Shown here piece by piece: positions 25,174 to 34,567 of a stretch of DNA of 64,000 bases. The DNA is taken from the NCBI RefSeq assembly GCF_023195915.1, contig NZ_JALPRP010000001.1, forward strand, positions 1,612,001 through 1,676,000, read 5' to 3'. A model generated the notes under the pieces. The model searched no databases and was not told the DNA's origin. It was given only the letters and a program-made list of their open reading frames with translations. The position numbers were made by a program, and so were the translations under genes. Numbering within the stretch: position 1 is the stretch's first letter; each line of letters opens with the position of its first letter. This stretch comes from Methanoculleus sp. 7T. GTDB lineage: Archaea > Halobacteriota > Methanomicrobia > Methanomicrobiales > Methanoculleaceae.

Positions 25174-27045
25174 ATGCAGATCGAGGAAACCGTCACTCCC
25201 TACAGGAGGATCATACTTATCGCCATCATTGTCGGAATTATCTCCGGCCTCGGCGCTCTGTTCTTTTTCGAAGGGCTGAGATTAGGAACTGCGTTTTTCA
25301 TGGAGGACATCGTCGGGTTCCACCTCCCCGAGGAAGGGCAGACCCCCCAAGAGATCAGTCAATGGGCTCCTCCCGAGCATCTCTGGATGATTCTTCCCGT
25401 CATCTGTTTCGGAGGCCTCCTCTCCGGCCTTCTGGTCTACACCTTTGCTCCGGAGGCGGAGGGCCACGGGACCGATGCGGCGATAAAGGCGTTTCATGGG
25501 GAGGGACGGGTACGCCGGCGCGTCCCCCTCGTCAAAGCGCTCTCTGCCATCCTGACCATCTCGACGGGGGGAAGTGCCGGGTGCGAAGGGCCGACTGCAC
25601 AGATATCAGCCGGTTTCGGTTCGATCACCGCCGATCTCTTAGGCCTCTCCGCCCGTGAGCGGAGGCTTGCCATCGCCACCGGTGTCGGCGCCGGAATCGG
25701 CACGATCTTCATGGCTCCGCTGGGAGGGGCAATCCTCGCTGCGGAGATCCTCTACAAACAGGACTTCGAGACCGAAGTGATCGTTCCTGCGTTTCTGGCT
25801 TCCGTCATCGGATATTCCATCTTCGGTCTGGTTGAAGGCTTCGAACCGGTCTTTGGCCTCTGGGAAGCCTCCTGGAACGTCTCCCAGATCCCTCTCTTCA
25901 TTCTCCTCGGCGTGGTCTCGACGGTGGTCGGCCTGATCTACATAAACACCTTCTATGGGGCAAACAGAGTTTTTAAAGAAGTATTCAGCCATTTCAACTT
26001 TCCAAATCACTTCAGGCCCCTTGTCGGGGCATTTCTCACCGGCATGTTCGTCCTTGCTCTCGCGGCTATCTCTCCCGAGGCGGCACTCGTCGGGCTCGGC
26101 AGCATCGGAACCGGATACGGCTTTACCCAACTCGCACTCTACAACATGCTCCCAATCGGGGTGCTGCTGTTCCTCCCGTTTGCGAAGATCCTGACGACGT
26201 CGCTCACCATCGGCTCCGGGGGGAGCGGGGGGATCTTCGCACCGGGATTGATGATCGGCGGAGTGACGGGGGGCGCCTTCGGATCCCTGCTGCACCTTGC
26301 GCTCCCGGGAGTCGTGCCTGCCGAATCGGTGCCGGTCTTCATCGTCATCGGGATGATCGCTCTCTTCGGTGCGGTCTCCCACGCACCAATCGCGATTATG
26401 ATCATGGTCGTGGAGATGACCGGCGACTTATCCCTGCTCGTGCCGGCGATGGGCGCCGTATCGGTCGCGGTACTTCTCATCGGCCAGTCAACTCTCTTCC
26501 ATGAGCAGGTACAGGACCGATCCCAGTCGGCTGCTCACCGGGACGAATACATGGTTGAGATCCTCCAGGACATTCATGTGGGCGACGTCATGGTGCCCCG
26601 CGACCGGGTCATCGCCGTATCGCCCGATGACGGGGTCGGGCGGGTGTTGCATCTCATCGACAAGACACTGCATACCGGATTTCCCGTACTTGACGGAGAG
26701 GAGAAATTGGTCGGGATCATCGCTCTCGATGATATCAGAGACAGCAATGATGAGTTGCCGGTGAGAAGAGCCATGAGTTCACGGGTATTCACCGTTCATC
26801 ATGCCTGTACGTTGCGCGACGCTCTGAACCTGATGGTCGAGCATGATATTCATCATCTGCCCGTTGTTCCGGCAGATGATCCAAGGATGCTCTCTGGATT
26901 CATCACCCGGACGGATATTATGAAGGCCTATGTCCGGAGAGCGTCACAGTCGGCAGGAAAGCACCACGCCGGATTCGTTACCCTGATCGAACCGGGTAAG
27001 GCAGCGGGAAAGAGCCCTGACGGGAAAGGAATGACCGACAATTAA
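25174..27045 (+). CDS. CLC-family chloride channel/transporter with CBS domains
   Basis: 623 residues. The CLC membrane core (about 15-440) has STGGSAGCEGPTAQI, with the gating glutamate in GCEGP near residue 137, and GSGGSGGIFAPGLMIGG, the second anion-site loop. A cytoplasmic CBS pair follows (about 465-590; VGDVMVPRDRVIAVSPDD and HDIHHLPVVPADDP). The retained gating glutamate allows either channel or proton-coupled exchange. CBS domains suggest control by adenine nucleotides. Confidence 0.92.
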   Translation: MQIEETVTPYRRIILIAIIVGIISGLGALFFFEGLRLGTAFFMEDIVGFHLPEEGQTPQEISQWAPPEHLWMILPVICFGGLLSGLLVYTFAPEAEGHGTDAAIKAFHGEGRVRRRVPLVKALSAILTISTGGSAGCEGPTAQISAGFGSITADLLGLSARERRLAIATGVGAGIGTIFMAPLGGAILAAEILYKQDFETEVIVPAFLASVIGYSIFGLVEGFEPVFGLWEASWNVSQIPLFILLGVVSTVVGLIYINTFYGANRVFKEVFSHFNFPNHFRPLVGAFLTGMFVLALAAISPEAALVGLGSIGTGYGFTQLALYNMLPIGVLLFLPFAKILTTSLTIGSGGSGGIFAPGLMIGGVTGGAFGSLLHLALPGVVPAESVPVFIVIGMIALFGAVSHAPIAIMIMVVEMTGDLSLLVPAMGAVSVAVLLIGQSTLFHEQVQDRSQSAAHRDEYMVEILQDIHVGDVMVPRDRVIAVSPDDGVGRVLHLIDKTLHTGFPVLDGEEKLVGIIALDDIRDSNDELPVRRAMSSRVFTVHHACTLRDALNLMVEHDIHHLPVVPADDPRMLSGFITRTDIMKAYVRRASQSAGKHHAGFVTLIEPGKAAGKSPDGKGMTDN

Positions 27046-27284
27046 CGGTCGGTCTCGGGTCGGCGGGAAGCCTCGGATATCCGGCCGCTTCCTTTTCGCC
27101 TCAAGGCGCTTCCCCTCCGTCGCCTCTTCGACTGGAGCCGGCAATCGGCGACGTCATATGCTCCGGGCGGGGCCGATGAGTTCTCTCAGGTTCGGTCCGG
27201 ATAGCGTGAAGGAAGGCCGGGTTTGAGGTCTCCACGGAGCTGGTTCGCGAACCTTTATTCTGCGTTGCGAGAGAGTCTACAACC

Positions 27285-27782
27285 ATGACGGCATTCGAAT
27301 GTACGCTCTGCGGGAAGTGCTGTATGCACGCAGGCGGAGAACTCATCGAGGTCGAGAAGAGGCTCACCGGGCGGGACTTCCTGTGCCGGCAGAAGATCGT
27401 CGGCGGCACGTTCCGCGCCCGGGTGGAGGAGCGGTTCCTCGATATCTTCAGGGACTCGTCCGAGAACGATGCGCACCCCTCATGGTGCCCGTTCCTGCGG
27501 AGCCTCCCGGGGGAGAAGGAGAAGTATGTCTGCACCGTCCACAACAGCCGTCCTCTGGTCTGCCGGTCTTACACCTGCTGTGCCATGCGGATATTTGCCG
27601 GCGACGGCCGGGAAGCCGGGAAGGTGAAGGGGAGGAGGAGCCTCGTCACTGAGGATGCCGCTCTCCGCCGGTGCTGGGAAGAGGGAGTAGCACCGCTCAA
27701 GACCGACAACGACGTCGCCTGGCGGAGTGAGGTCGCCGCGGTCCTCGGCCGTGCAGGCTATCGGGTCGAGGCCTATGAGTGA
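27285..27782 (+). CDS. YkgJ-type cysteine-cluster protein
   Basis: 165 residues with CTLCGKCC close to the N terminus (residues 5-12) and later cysteines in CPFL, VCTVHNSRPLVCRSY and CC, the pattern of the YkgJ/CxxCxxCC family, which probably binds zinc or an iron-sulfur cluster. The biochemical role is unknown. It overlaps the next small cysteine-rich gene by eight bases, so the two are coupled. Confidence 0.85.
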   Translation: MTAFECTLCGKCCMHAGGELIEVEKRLTGRDFLCRQKIVGGTFRARVEERFLDIFRDSSENDAHPSWCPFLRSLPGEKEKYVCTVHNSRPLVCRSYTCCAMRIFAGDGREAGKVKGRRSLVTEDAALRRCWEEGVAPLKTDNDVAWRSEVAAVLGRAGYRVEAYE

Positions 27783-28041
27783 CCGCGGCTTCCGGCGGCT
27801 TCCCGTCGTCAGGGGCCGGGTGCAGTGCACGCCAAAAGAGGCCGTGCCGGTCGACCGGTGTAGGCTCTGCGTTCACTCCGCCCGTGTCGTCGTCGGAGGA
27901 AGAGAACTGCCGTCGCCGGCACGGGCCTACTGCAGCCGGTGCCGGGACACCCCCGACGTCGACATGGCGAAGGTCGAGGCGGTCATCTGCGACGATATCG
28001 GGGGCGAGGGGTTCCGGAGCATCGCGAATATCATCAGCTGA
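27775..28041 (+). CDS. Small four-cysteine (zinc-ribbon-like) protein
   Basis: 88 residues from the ATG at 27775, inside the end of the YkgJ-type gene. Cysteines in CRLC and CSRC, about 25 residues apart, could form one zinc site, followed by an acidic helical C terminus (VEAVICDDIGGEGF). No family is recognised; eight bases of overlap argue that it works with the upstream protein. Confidence 0.65.
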   Translation: MSDRGFRRLPVVRGRVQCTPKEAVPVDRCRLCVHSARVVVGGRELPSPARAYCSRCRDTPDVDMAKVEAVICDDIGGEGFRSIANIIS

Positions 28042-28046
28042 GGGAA

Positions 28047-28385
28047 CTACTTCCGCCAGAACTCCCAGGGGTGCTTCGTCTGGAACGGAACGCCCTTCGC
28101 TTCTTTGTTCCAGTCGGTCTCGATCGTGTGGTGGACCAGCCGGACCTCGTTGCGGAGTTCGGTAAGAACCTCTTTGACGTCCTCAAGTTCACGCTGGAGG
28201 TGGTTCAACTCTTCAAACGAGCGCTGCTGCCGCACCGGTGCCGTCCCGCCGTCCTTTCGGCAGGCAAGGCCGGCCTCGATCAGTTCAAGGATCGCTTCGT
28301 TCCGGTCGAACGCGTGATCCCGGGCAAACTGGTCAATCTGCTCCATCAGGTCGGGATCGAGCGCAAACGAACATCTCATCGCCAT
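28047..28385 (-). CDS. Ribbon-helix-helix-like protein with coiled coil
   Basis: 112 residues. The first 45 (MRCSFALDPDLMEQIDQFAR then NEAILELIEAGL) resemble a ribbon-helix-helix DNA-binding domain. A coiled coil follows (about 52-90; ELNHLQRELEDVKEVLTEL), then a tail ending HPWEFWRK. It may be a small dimeric transcription factor; no operator was found. Confidence 0.55.
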   Translation of the reverse strand: MAMRCSFALDPDLMEQIDQFARDHAFDRNEAILELIEAGLACRKDGGTAPVRQQRSFEELNHLQRELEDVKEVLTELRNEVRLVHHTIETDWNKEAKGVPFQTKHPWEFWRK

Positions 28386-28565
28386 AGATCATCCACTTCT
28401 CTAGAGTTCTTGTTTTGGTCTCTCTCTTGATTATAATGTCTGACGCGACCCCTCTCCACAAATACGTGCTGGGCGTTCGCCTCCGGGGGTGCGACCGTCT
28501 TCTGAGATTGTGCCCTCGACGATATCATACCTACCGCTCCCTGAACAATCGTCGCTTTTATCGGC

Positions 28566-28606
28566 AAAAAAAGGTATGTCCGGGCTCTCTCGGGAGCACA
28601 GCCCGG
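28566..28606 (-). terminator. Hairpin and T7 terminator of the SUI1 gene
   Basis: Reading the minus strand from the SUI1 stop, arms ccgggct (28606-28600) and agcccgg (28586-28580) form a 7-bp stem, followed by seven T (28572-28566). Confidence 0.65.
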
Positions 28607-28608
28607 GT

Positions 28609-28914
28609 TCAACTGATATTTTCCATACTGTATCCTTTCTGAGCGAGCAGCGCCTTCACCCGCTCGCGATGGTTGCCCTGCAGCTCGATCGAGGAGTCTT
28701 TGACCGTGCCGCCGCAGGCCAGCTTCGCTTTCAGGAACTTTGAGAGATCTTCGAGGTCGATATCGTACGGGTCGAGGCCCTCGATGACCGTGACTTCCTT
28801 GCCGTACCGCCGTTTATTTATCTTTACGCTGATTCTCTGCTGTTCCTTGGCAACTTCTTCACAGATACATAGTTCCTTTGGCAGTCCGCATGTCGGACAT
28901 ATCCCACCGTTCAT
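28609..28914 (-). CDS. Translation initiation factor aIF1 (SUI1)
   Basis: 101 residues. An N-terminal zinc-binding stretch ([13 protein letters not shown]) precedes the SUI1 domain (about 25-101; [20 protein letters not shown] and [16 protein letters not shown]). This is archaeal aIF1, which helps start-codon selection on the 30S subunit. The cysteine extension is normal for part of the archaeal family. Confidence 0.93.
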   Translation of the reverse strand: MNGGICPTCGLPKELCICEEVAKEQQRISVKINKRRYGKEVTVIEGLDPYDIDLEDLSKFLKAKLACGGTVKDSSIELQGNHRERVKALLAQKGYSMENIS

Positions 28915-28956
28915 TGCATGTACCTTTCAGCTCTCGTTATATATTATTTGGCATGG

Positions 28957-30603
28957 TCATCCGTCAATGAGACAGACGTCGCACCCTCGCGAGAGTATCT
29001 GGTCCGGGCGGCTCCGGTAGCGGTAGACGGTGACGCCCTTACACCCGAGGTCGTGGGCGAGTGAGAAGACGCGAGCGATGTCGTCCGGAGTCGCGGTCTC
29101 GGGGAGGTTTACCGTCTTTGAGACGGCGTTGTCCACATGCTTCTGGAATGCGGCCTGCATCCGCACGTGGTGTTCAGGTGCAATCTCGATGGCGGTCTTA
29201 AAGAGGTCTCTGGTGTGAGCCGGAAGGGAGAGGCCTTCGACCGTTCCGTAGCGCCGCACGTGCTCCGCTACGTCCCGCCCGCCGGCGGTCTCCGGCAGGA
29301 ACTCACCGACAAGGCCGCTTATGATATTGACCGGTTGCCCGTCGATCGTCCGGGTGTAGGCAAACGAGAAGACCGGCTCGATGCCGCTCGTCGTAGCGGC
29401 GATGAGGTGGAGCGATCCCGTAGGGGCGATGGTGGTGACGGTGGCGTTTCGCATATCCCCGGCGTAGACGGACCCTTCGATCGCCGGGAACGACCCCTTC
29501 TCTTCCCCGAGTTCCTCCGACCGCTCCCGGGCCGCCGCTTGGACCCGCTCCATCAGACTCCCGGCGAACCGGAGCGCCTCCCGTGATTCGTAGGGTATCC
29601 CGAGACGGATGAGCGCCTCGCTAAATCCCATGACCCCGAGGCCGATCTTTCTGGTGGCGAGGGTCCGCTCACGAATCTCGGGGAGCGGGAACCGGTTGAC
29701 GTCGATGACCGCGTCGAGGAAGTCGATCCCGCACCTGACGACGGTGGTAAGCAGGTCTTCGTCGAGGTCGTGCTTTTTGATGCACCGGGCGAGGTTGACG
29801 CTCCCGAGGTTGCAGCTCTCGTAGGGATAGAGCGGCTGCTCGCCGCAGGGGTTGGTCGCCTCGATGAGCCCGAGGTTCGGCGTGGTGTTTCGCCGGTTGA
29901 TCTCGTCGAGGAAGAGCATCCCCGGTTCGCCGGACGCCCAAGCCGAGATGGCGATCAGCCGCAGGAGCGAACCCGGGTCGATACTCTTCCAGACGCCGCC
30001 GTCGCGGGGGTTGATGAGGTCGTAGTCTTCCCCCGTCTCCAGGCACCGGAGGAACCGGGCGTCGACGCCGACCGAGATGTTGAAGTTCTCAAAGCCGCCC
30101 GCCTGTTTGCAGGTGATGAACTCCTCGATGTCAGGGTGCGAAGCCGCGAGCACCCCCATGTTCGCCCCCCTCCTCCGGCCGCCCTGCTTGACCGCTTCGG
30201 TCGCCGTATCGAAGACCCGCATGAACGAGACCGGCCCGCTTGCGGCGCCCATGGTCCCGTCGACGACGTCGCCGCGGGGGCGGAGGCGGGAGAACGAGAA
30301 CCCGGTCCCTCCTCCCGACTTGTGGATGAGCGCCATGTGGGCGAGGCTTGAGAAGATTCCTTCGAGGGTATCCTCCACCGGGAGGACGAAACAGGCCGAG
30401 AGCTGCCCGATGGAGGTGCCTGCGTTCATCAGGGTCGGTGAGTTCGGGAGGAAGAGGAGACGGGAGAGGAGCGAGAAGAACTCGCGGGACCGTGCCGTCC
30501 CGCCCACGGCGTCGGCGACCCGGGAGAAGAGGCCGTGCGGCGTCTCGCCGGGGAGGAGGTAGCGGCGTTGCAGGAGGAAGCGGCCTTGCGGGGAGAGTTC
30601 CAT
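28957..30603 (-). CDS. nrdJ: Adenosylcobalamin-dependent ribonucleotide reductase (class II)
   Basis: 548 residues from the ATG at 30603; earlier in-frame codons would run into the divergent cobQ. Key features: [10 protein letters not shown] (first redox cysteine), [18 protein letters not shown] (thiyl-radical cysteine), [19 protein letters not shown] and a C-terminal CDVC tail for re-reduction. There is no N-terminal ATP cone, so activity control at that site is absent. The enzyme makes deoxyribonucleotides without oxygen, using coenzyme B12. Confidence 0.93.
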   Translation of the reverse strand: MELSPQGRFLLQRRYLLPGETPHGLFSRVADAVGGTARSREFFSLLSRLLFLPNSPTLMNAGTSIGQLSACFVLPVEDTLEGIFSSLAHMALIHKSGGGTGFSFSRLRPRGDVVDGTMGAASGPVSFMRVFDTATEAVKQGGRRRGANMGVLAASHPDIEEFITCKQAGGFENFNISVGVDARFLRCLETGEDYDLINPRDGGVWKSIDPGSLLRLIAISAWASGEPGMLFLDEINRRNTTPNLGLIEATNPCGEQPLYPYESCNLGSVNLARCIKKHDLDEDLLTTVVRCGIDFLDAVIDVNRFPLPEIRERTLATRKIGLGVMGFSEALIRLGIPYESREALRFAGSLMERVQAAARERSEELGEEKGSFPAIEGSVYAGDMRNATVTTIAPTGSLHLIAATTSGIEPVFSFAYTRTIDGQPVNIISGLVGEFLPETAGGRDVAEHVRRYGTVEGLSLPAHTRDLFKTAIEIAPEHHVRMQAAFQKHVDNAVSKTVNLPETATPDDIARVFSLAHDLGCKGVTVYRYRSRPDQILSRGCDVCLIDG

Positions 30604-30661
30604 AAGCACCCCATGGAACCCCGCCCTTAATAATCCGTCGTGCCCAACTCTTCTGCCGGTA

Positions 30662-32122
30662 ATGTCTCTTATCGTGCTCGGAACTGCATCCCACGTGGGC
30701 AAGAGCGTGACGGTGGCGGCGCTCTGCCGTGCGCTCTACCGGCGGGGGGTCCCGGTTGCGCCGTTCAAGTCCCAGAACATGAGCCTCAACTCCTACGTCA
30801 CGGCAGACGGGAGCGAGATCGGTATCGCCCAGGCCGTGCAGGCCTTCGCCGCCGGCGTCGAGCCGACGGCCGATATGAACCCGGTCCTCCTCAAGCCGAA
30901 GGGGGACCATATCTCGCAGGTGGTCCTGCTCGGACGGCCGTACAAGGATGTGCAGATCCGGGACTACTACACCGAGACCGATACGCTCCTCGAAGAAGCC
31001 GTCGCGGCGTTTGAGCGGTTACAGCAACGCTTTGGGCACGTGGTGGTGGAGGGGGCCGGGGGAGCGGCGGAGGTGAACCTCTACGACCGCGACATCGCAA
31101 ACATTAGGCTCGCTCGAGCCCTCCGCCTCCCTATCGTCCTCGTCGCCGACATCGAGCGGGGCGGGGTCTTCGCTCAGGTCTACGGGACGCTCGCTCTCCT
31201 CCCCGAGGATATCAGGCCGCTCGTCGTCGGGGTCGTCATCAACAAGTTCCGGGGCGATGTCGAGCTCTTTGCATCGGGGGTAGCGAAACTTGAGGAACTC
31301 ACGGGCGTCCGGGTGCTCGGGGTGGTGCCGTACGCGGATATCCCCCTGCCGAGCGAGGACTCGCTCTCGCTCGGGGATAAGCGAGAGCAGGCAGCAGGCC
31401 GGCCGATACGGATCGCCGTCGTCCGTCTCCCCCGGATCGCGAACTTCACCGACTTCGAGGTCCTCGAACAGCACGCCTCGGTGGACTACGTTCCGCCCGG
31501 GACGCCGCTCGCCGGCTACGACTGCATCATCCTCCCCGGGACGAAGAACACCGTGGAGGACCTCGGCGTGCTGCAGCGGCACGGGACGGGGGAGGAGCTC
31601 CGGCTTGCACGGGAACGGGGCGTCCCGATCATCGGGATCTGCGGGGGCTACCAGATGCTCGGCCGCCGGATCGTCGACTCCGGCATCGAGTCGGGGACCC
31701 CTGCCGAGTACGAGGGGTTCGGGCTCCTCGATGTCGCCACAGCCTTTACCGGCTACCGGAAGACGACGGTGCAGGTCAGGCGCCGGGCGGCCGGGCCCGG
31801 CCCCATCCTCTCCCGGATGGGGGAGGTGGCCGGCTACGAGATCCACATGGGCGAGACGGAGCGGGGGGTTCTGCCCGAAGCGTTCGCCGGGGAGGGAGCC
31901 GCGACGCCCGACGGTCTGGTCTTCGGGACCTACATGCACGGCCTCTTCCAGAACCCCGGCGCCGCAAACGCCCTCCTCGCCTACCTCTCGGAGCGGCGGG
32001 GCATCCCGTTCGAGCCGGTGACGGCGTCCGGCGACGCCGCCTACGACGACCTCGCTCGGCACTTCGAGGAGCATGTGGATATGGATGCGATTATGCCCTA
32101 TTTTCAGGACGGCGAGCGGTGA
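30662..32122 (+). CDS. cobQ: Cobyric acid synthase
   Basis: 486 residues. Amidates four side chains of adenosylcobyrinic a,c-diamide in B12 synthesis. The N-terminal synthetase domain starts [17 protein letters not shown] and has [14 protein letters not shown]; the C-terminal glutaminase domain has the nucleophile in [10 protein letters not shown] and the catalytic His in [11 protein letters not shown]. It is divergent from the B12-dependent nrdJ with 58 bases between them. Confidence 0.95.
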   Translation: MSLIVLGTASHVGKSVTVAALCRALYRRGVPVAPFKSQNMSLNSYVTADGSEIGIAQAVQAFAAGVEPTADMNPVLLKPKGDHISQVVLLGRPYKDVQIRDYYTETDTLLEEAVAAFERLQQRFGHVVVEGAGGAAEVNLYDRDIANIRLARALRLPIVLVADIERGGVFAQVYGTLALLPEDIRPLVVGVVINKFRGDVELFASGVAKLEELTGVRVLGVVPYADIPLPSEDSLSLGDKREQAAGRPIRIAVVRLPRIANFTDFEVLEQHASVDYVPPGTPLAGYDCIILPGTKNTVEDLGVLQRHGTGEELRLARERGVPIIGICGGYQMLGRRIVDSGIESGTPAEYEGFGLLDVATAFTGYRKTTVQVRRRAAGPGPILSRMGEVAGYEIHMGETERGVLPEAFAGEGAATPDGLVFGTYMHGLFQNPGAANALLAYLSERRGIPFEPVTASGDAAYDDLARHFEEHVDMDAIMPYFQDGER

Positions 32123-32418
32123 CCGCGTAAGGTGAGGGACGGGGTCCTGGGACACGTGGGAGGTCATAACCCCCTGCGAAAGGTAAAGGGGTATGCCTCT
32201 TCGATAACGGCGGCGCCAGCGCTGAAGGGCATTACGCCAGATACAGATCACTGCACGTATAAGGGATTTGTCAACGACACCCTGCCGGATGGGGAGTAGT
32301 TGATCGGGGTTGACAGGATTACTCCTCTAGTTCCGGATAGAGAGGAGATAAAAAGATCGCAGTGCAGATCGTACCCGCTCCGGAGACCTTTTTAACCCGT
32401 GCGATGCTATATGCGATC

Positions 32419-32937
32419 ATGAAGATGCAGGCAATCATCACCGGTAAAAAGGTACATGATATAGGATACCGGGTGTTCCTGCTCCAGAGATCTCTTGAAC
32501 TGGGATTTCAGAGATTCAATGCAAGAAACCAGGTGCGCAACGGCGACCAGCAGGTAATCGTGCAGTATGAAGGCGAGCCTGAGATGGTGGATGCATTCAG
32601 TTCCGTCATCCGGGAGGAACGTCCTCGGGATGCGGATGTTTCCGATATCTCCTTTGAACCGTATGAGGGGTATGTCGTCTCCATAACCGATTATATGCAT
32701 ATGATCCAGATCGAGCAGCTTTCCAAAGGTATTCCTGCGGTCATCAGCATTGACAAAAATCAGGACAAACTACTTCTCAAGCAAGACTTGGTGCTCCAGA
32801 AAATGGACCGGATGGATACATCGATCACGAGCGAAATCCACGACCTGCGTATCGATCTGCGTTCTCACCTCGATCAAAAACTTTCTGCAATGGAACAGGA
32901 TATCCAGCAGATCAAGACAAAGATCGGCTTGATCTGA
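32419..32937 (+). CDS. Acylphosphatase-like domain with C-terminal coiled coil
   Basis: 172 residues from the ATG at 32419 (MKMQAIITGKKVHDIGYRVF). The GYR loop and an Asn in NQVRNGDQQ match the catalytic Arg and Asn of acylphosphatase, but the glycine-rich KVQGVGYR motif is altered to KVHDIGYR. After residue 90 a helical segment leads to a coiled coil (about 125-170; QKMDRMDTSITSEIHDLR, SHLDQKLSAMEQD). The coiled coil is not part of ordinary acylphosphatases, so this is a variant with an unknown partner. TATA-like cctttttaac lies just upstream. Confidence 0.7.
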   Translation: MKMQAIITGKKVHDIGYRVFLLQRSLELGFQRFNARNQVRNGDQQVIVQYEGEPEMVDAFSSVIREERPRDADVSDISFEPYEGYVVSITDYMHMIQIEQLSKGIPAVISIDKNQDKLLLKQDLVLQKMDRMDTSITSEIHDLRIDLRSHLDQKLSAMEQDIQQIKTKIGLI

Positions 32938-33210
32938 GGGTTCCAGAGTAGGCAGATTATCAGGGAATTTTTCCGGAACGGAGGAAATCCCGTCCGGATT
33001 TGGGGAAACCTCCAGGAAGCTGTGGGCATCGCCACAGGGGCCGGGATCCGGGGGTGCGATAAAACCGGGCGCCGGGAGATTTTGATTGCCAGAACCAGGC
33101 ACGAGCCCTATAGGCTCCAGGCATGCAGGGTGCAGGGACGGACTGGATAGTTCTCCGGGGCCTGTCCCGGACAGCGGACCGTGGTGGGAATCGCCTAGGA
33201 GTGGGGGCCG

Positions 33211-33260
33211 GGGAGTGCGATGCTCCGGAGGAGCGGAACTCGAGCGCCGAAGGTGCGAGG
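33211..33260 (+). repeat. Two-hairpin intergenic element, copy A
   Basis: Two small hairpins in tandem: gctcc-gga-ggagc and gcgcc-gaa-ggtgc, joined by ggaactcga. A related copy on the opposite strand at 44936-44985 has gttcc-tcc-ggaac and gcacc-gaa-ggtgc with linker gaacctcga. Stem changes are paired, which points to a conserved structure. Confidence 0.55.
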
Positions 33261-33483
33261 GGGAGACCCCCTCCCCGCACAAGGCGCTATCCGGAACTCC
33301 TCACCCCACCTGGCCTCCTCCGTCCCGGGGCAATGCGTGGCGATATGCGGGGGTCCGGAGCATTGCAGGTCTTCTCCTGGCGATACTCCGACAGGATGGA
33401 GCACGAACGCCGGGGGACGACGTTCATTCGCACTCCGGTGCCGGGGCTCCCGCCCCTCGGTCAGCCATACTGTACAACGTCGC

Positions 33484-33489
33484 AAAAAA
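33484..33489 (-). terminator. T6 terminator of the pilus-assembly operon
   Basis: Six A on the plus strand (T on the transcript), 23 bases after the last stop of the minus-strand operon. Confidence 0.5.
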
Positions 33490-33511
33490 GAAAGGAACCT
33501 TTCCGATCCCT

Positions 33512-34567
33512 TTAGATAAAGAACCGGAACGCAACCCAGGCGATCAGCACCATGAGGGCCGAGTACTTCAGCCCCCCGACCACCCGGCCTTCGCCCATGA
33601 TGCCCGCCGCAAGCCCGGAGAAGAACCCCTGGATCAGGGCGGAGTGGGAGAAGAGCCGGTTGTAGAGGAAGAGGTCCACGGTGCCCATGAACGTCTGGCT
33701 CGACCCCGACGCCGCGACCGCCTCGCCGGCCTCGGCCATGGTGGTGAGGAAGGTGCTCGAGAGCACCCCGATGACGAAGAGGAAGACGAAGAACGACATC
33801 AGGATGATGATCATGTAGATCATCATGCCGTTCTTCCGCTCCGACTTCAGGTTGAAGAACTCATACGCATCGTGAGCCGCGGCCCGCAGCACCTCGCTCA
33901 CGTCGCCGCCGGCGGAACTCGCGTGCGCAATCAGGTCGACGCTCCGCTCGGCGAGCGGGGTGTTCACGGTCTTCCCGAACCGGCGGATGGCCTCCACGAA
34001 CGGGACGCCCCACGACATCTCGGTATCGAGCTTGCGGATGTGCGGCGTCAGCGCCCCGTACTCCCCTTCCGAGACGATATGGATGGCGTGCGGGAGCGTC
34101 ATACCCGAGTCGTTCATCCCGGCCACGTCCCGGAAGAAGTTCGGGAGGGACGCCTCGATGCTCGAGACCCGCATCGCCTCCTTGAGGTCGAGAAGCGCGA
34201 GCGGCACGATGGCGATGAGGAGCGAGAAGACAAAGATGTCGTCGATCATCGTCGTCGTGAAGAGGACGCCGACACCGTAGGACATCACCAGACTCGCGAA
34301 CCCCCCGATGAGGAGGAGCAGTGCGGCCGGGACGGAGATGAAGAGGACGGTGACGGGCTCTTCTATCATCACCTGAAGCGGGTGCTTGAGGAACCGGTAG
34401 AACCCCTCGCTATACTTCCGCCGGTTCTCGATCTTGCCGAAGATCTCCCGTTCCCGCTCCCCGAATGCGTCGGGCGCCGGGGCGTCTACCGCCTCGCCTT
34501 GGCCCATATTCCGATCCGGAGACCGGTTCAAAAAGTCGTTGATGATCTCTTTAAATCCCATATTCAC
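33512..34567 (-). CDS. Type II/IV secretion membrane protein (TadC/GspF-like)
   Basis: 351 residues. A soluble start is followed by paired hydrophobic helices around 75-125 and further helices near the C terminus (MMIYMIIILMSFFVFLFVIG). The middle carries the T2SS F domain (FFRDVAGMNDSGMTLPHAI, LDTEMSWGVPFVEAIRRFG, and SSAGGDVSEVLRAAA). It would form the membrane platform of a pilus or secretion machine with its partner encoded just upstream, with which it overlaps by four bases. Confidence 0.85.
   Translation of the reverse strand: MNMGFKEIINDFLNRSPDRNMGQGEAVDAPAPDAFGEREREIFGKIENRRKYSEGFYRFLKHPLQVMIEEPVTVLFISVPAALLLLIGGFASLVMSYGVGVLFTTTMIDDIFVFSLLIAIVPLALLDLKEAMRVSSIEASLPNFFRDVAGMNDSGMTLPHAIHIVSEGEYGALTPHIRKLDTEMSWGVPFVEAIRRFGKTVNTPLAERSVDLIAHASSAGGDVSEVLRAAAHDAYEFFNLKSERKNGMMIYMIIILMSFFVFLFVIGVLSSTFLTTMAEAGEAVAASGSSQTFMGTVDLFLYNRLFSHSALIQGFFSGLAAGIMGEGRVVGGLKYSALMVLIAWVAFRFFI

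Larger units (their letters stand above)
32938..33511. other. 574-base gap with GC-rich hairpins
   Basis: No credible gene on either strand. It contains a two-hairpin element at 33211-33260, a strong gaggggg/ccccctc hairpin immediately after it, and the T-tract terminator of the pilus operon at the right end (33484-33489, minus). The DNA shares its style and one element with the gap at 44750-45349. Confidence 0.6.

Noticed and set aside
33211-33300. Possible CRISPR array or insertion-sequence end
   Set aside because: No regularly spaced identical repeats, no spacers, no transposase reading frame and no target-site duplication nearby.
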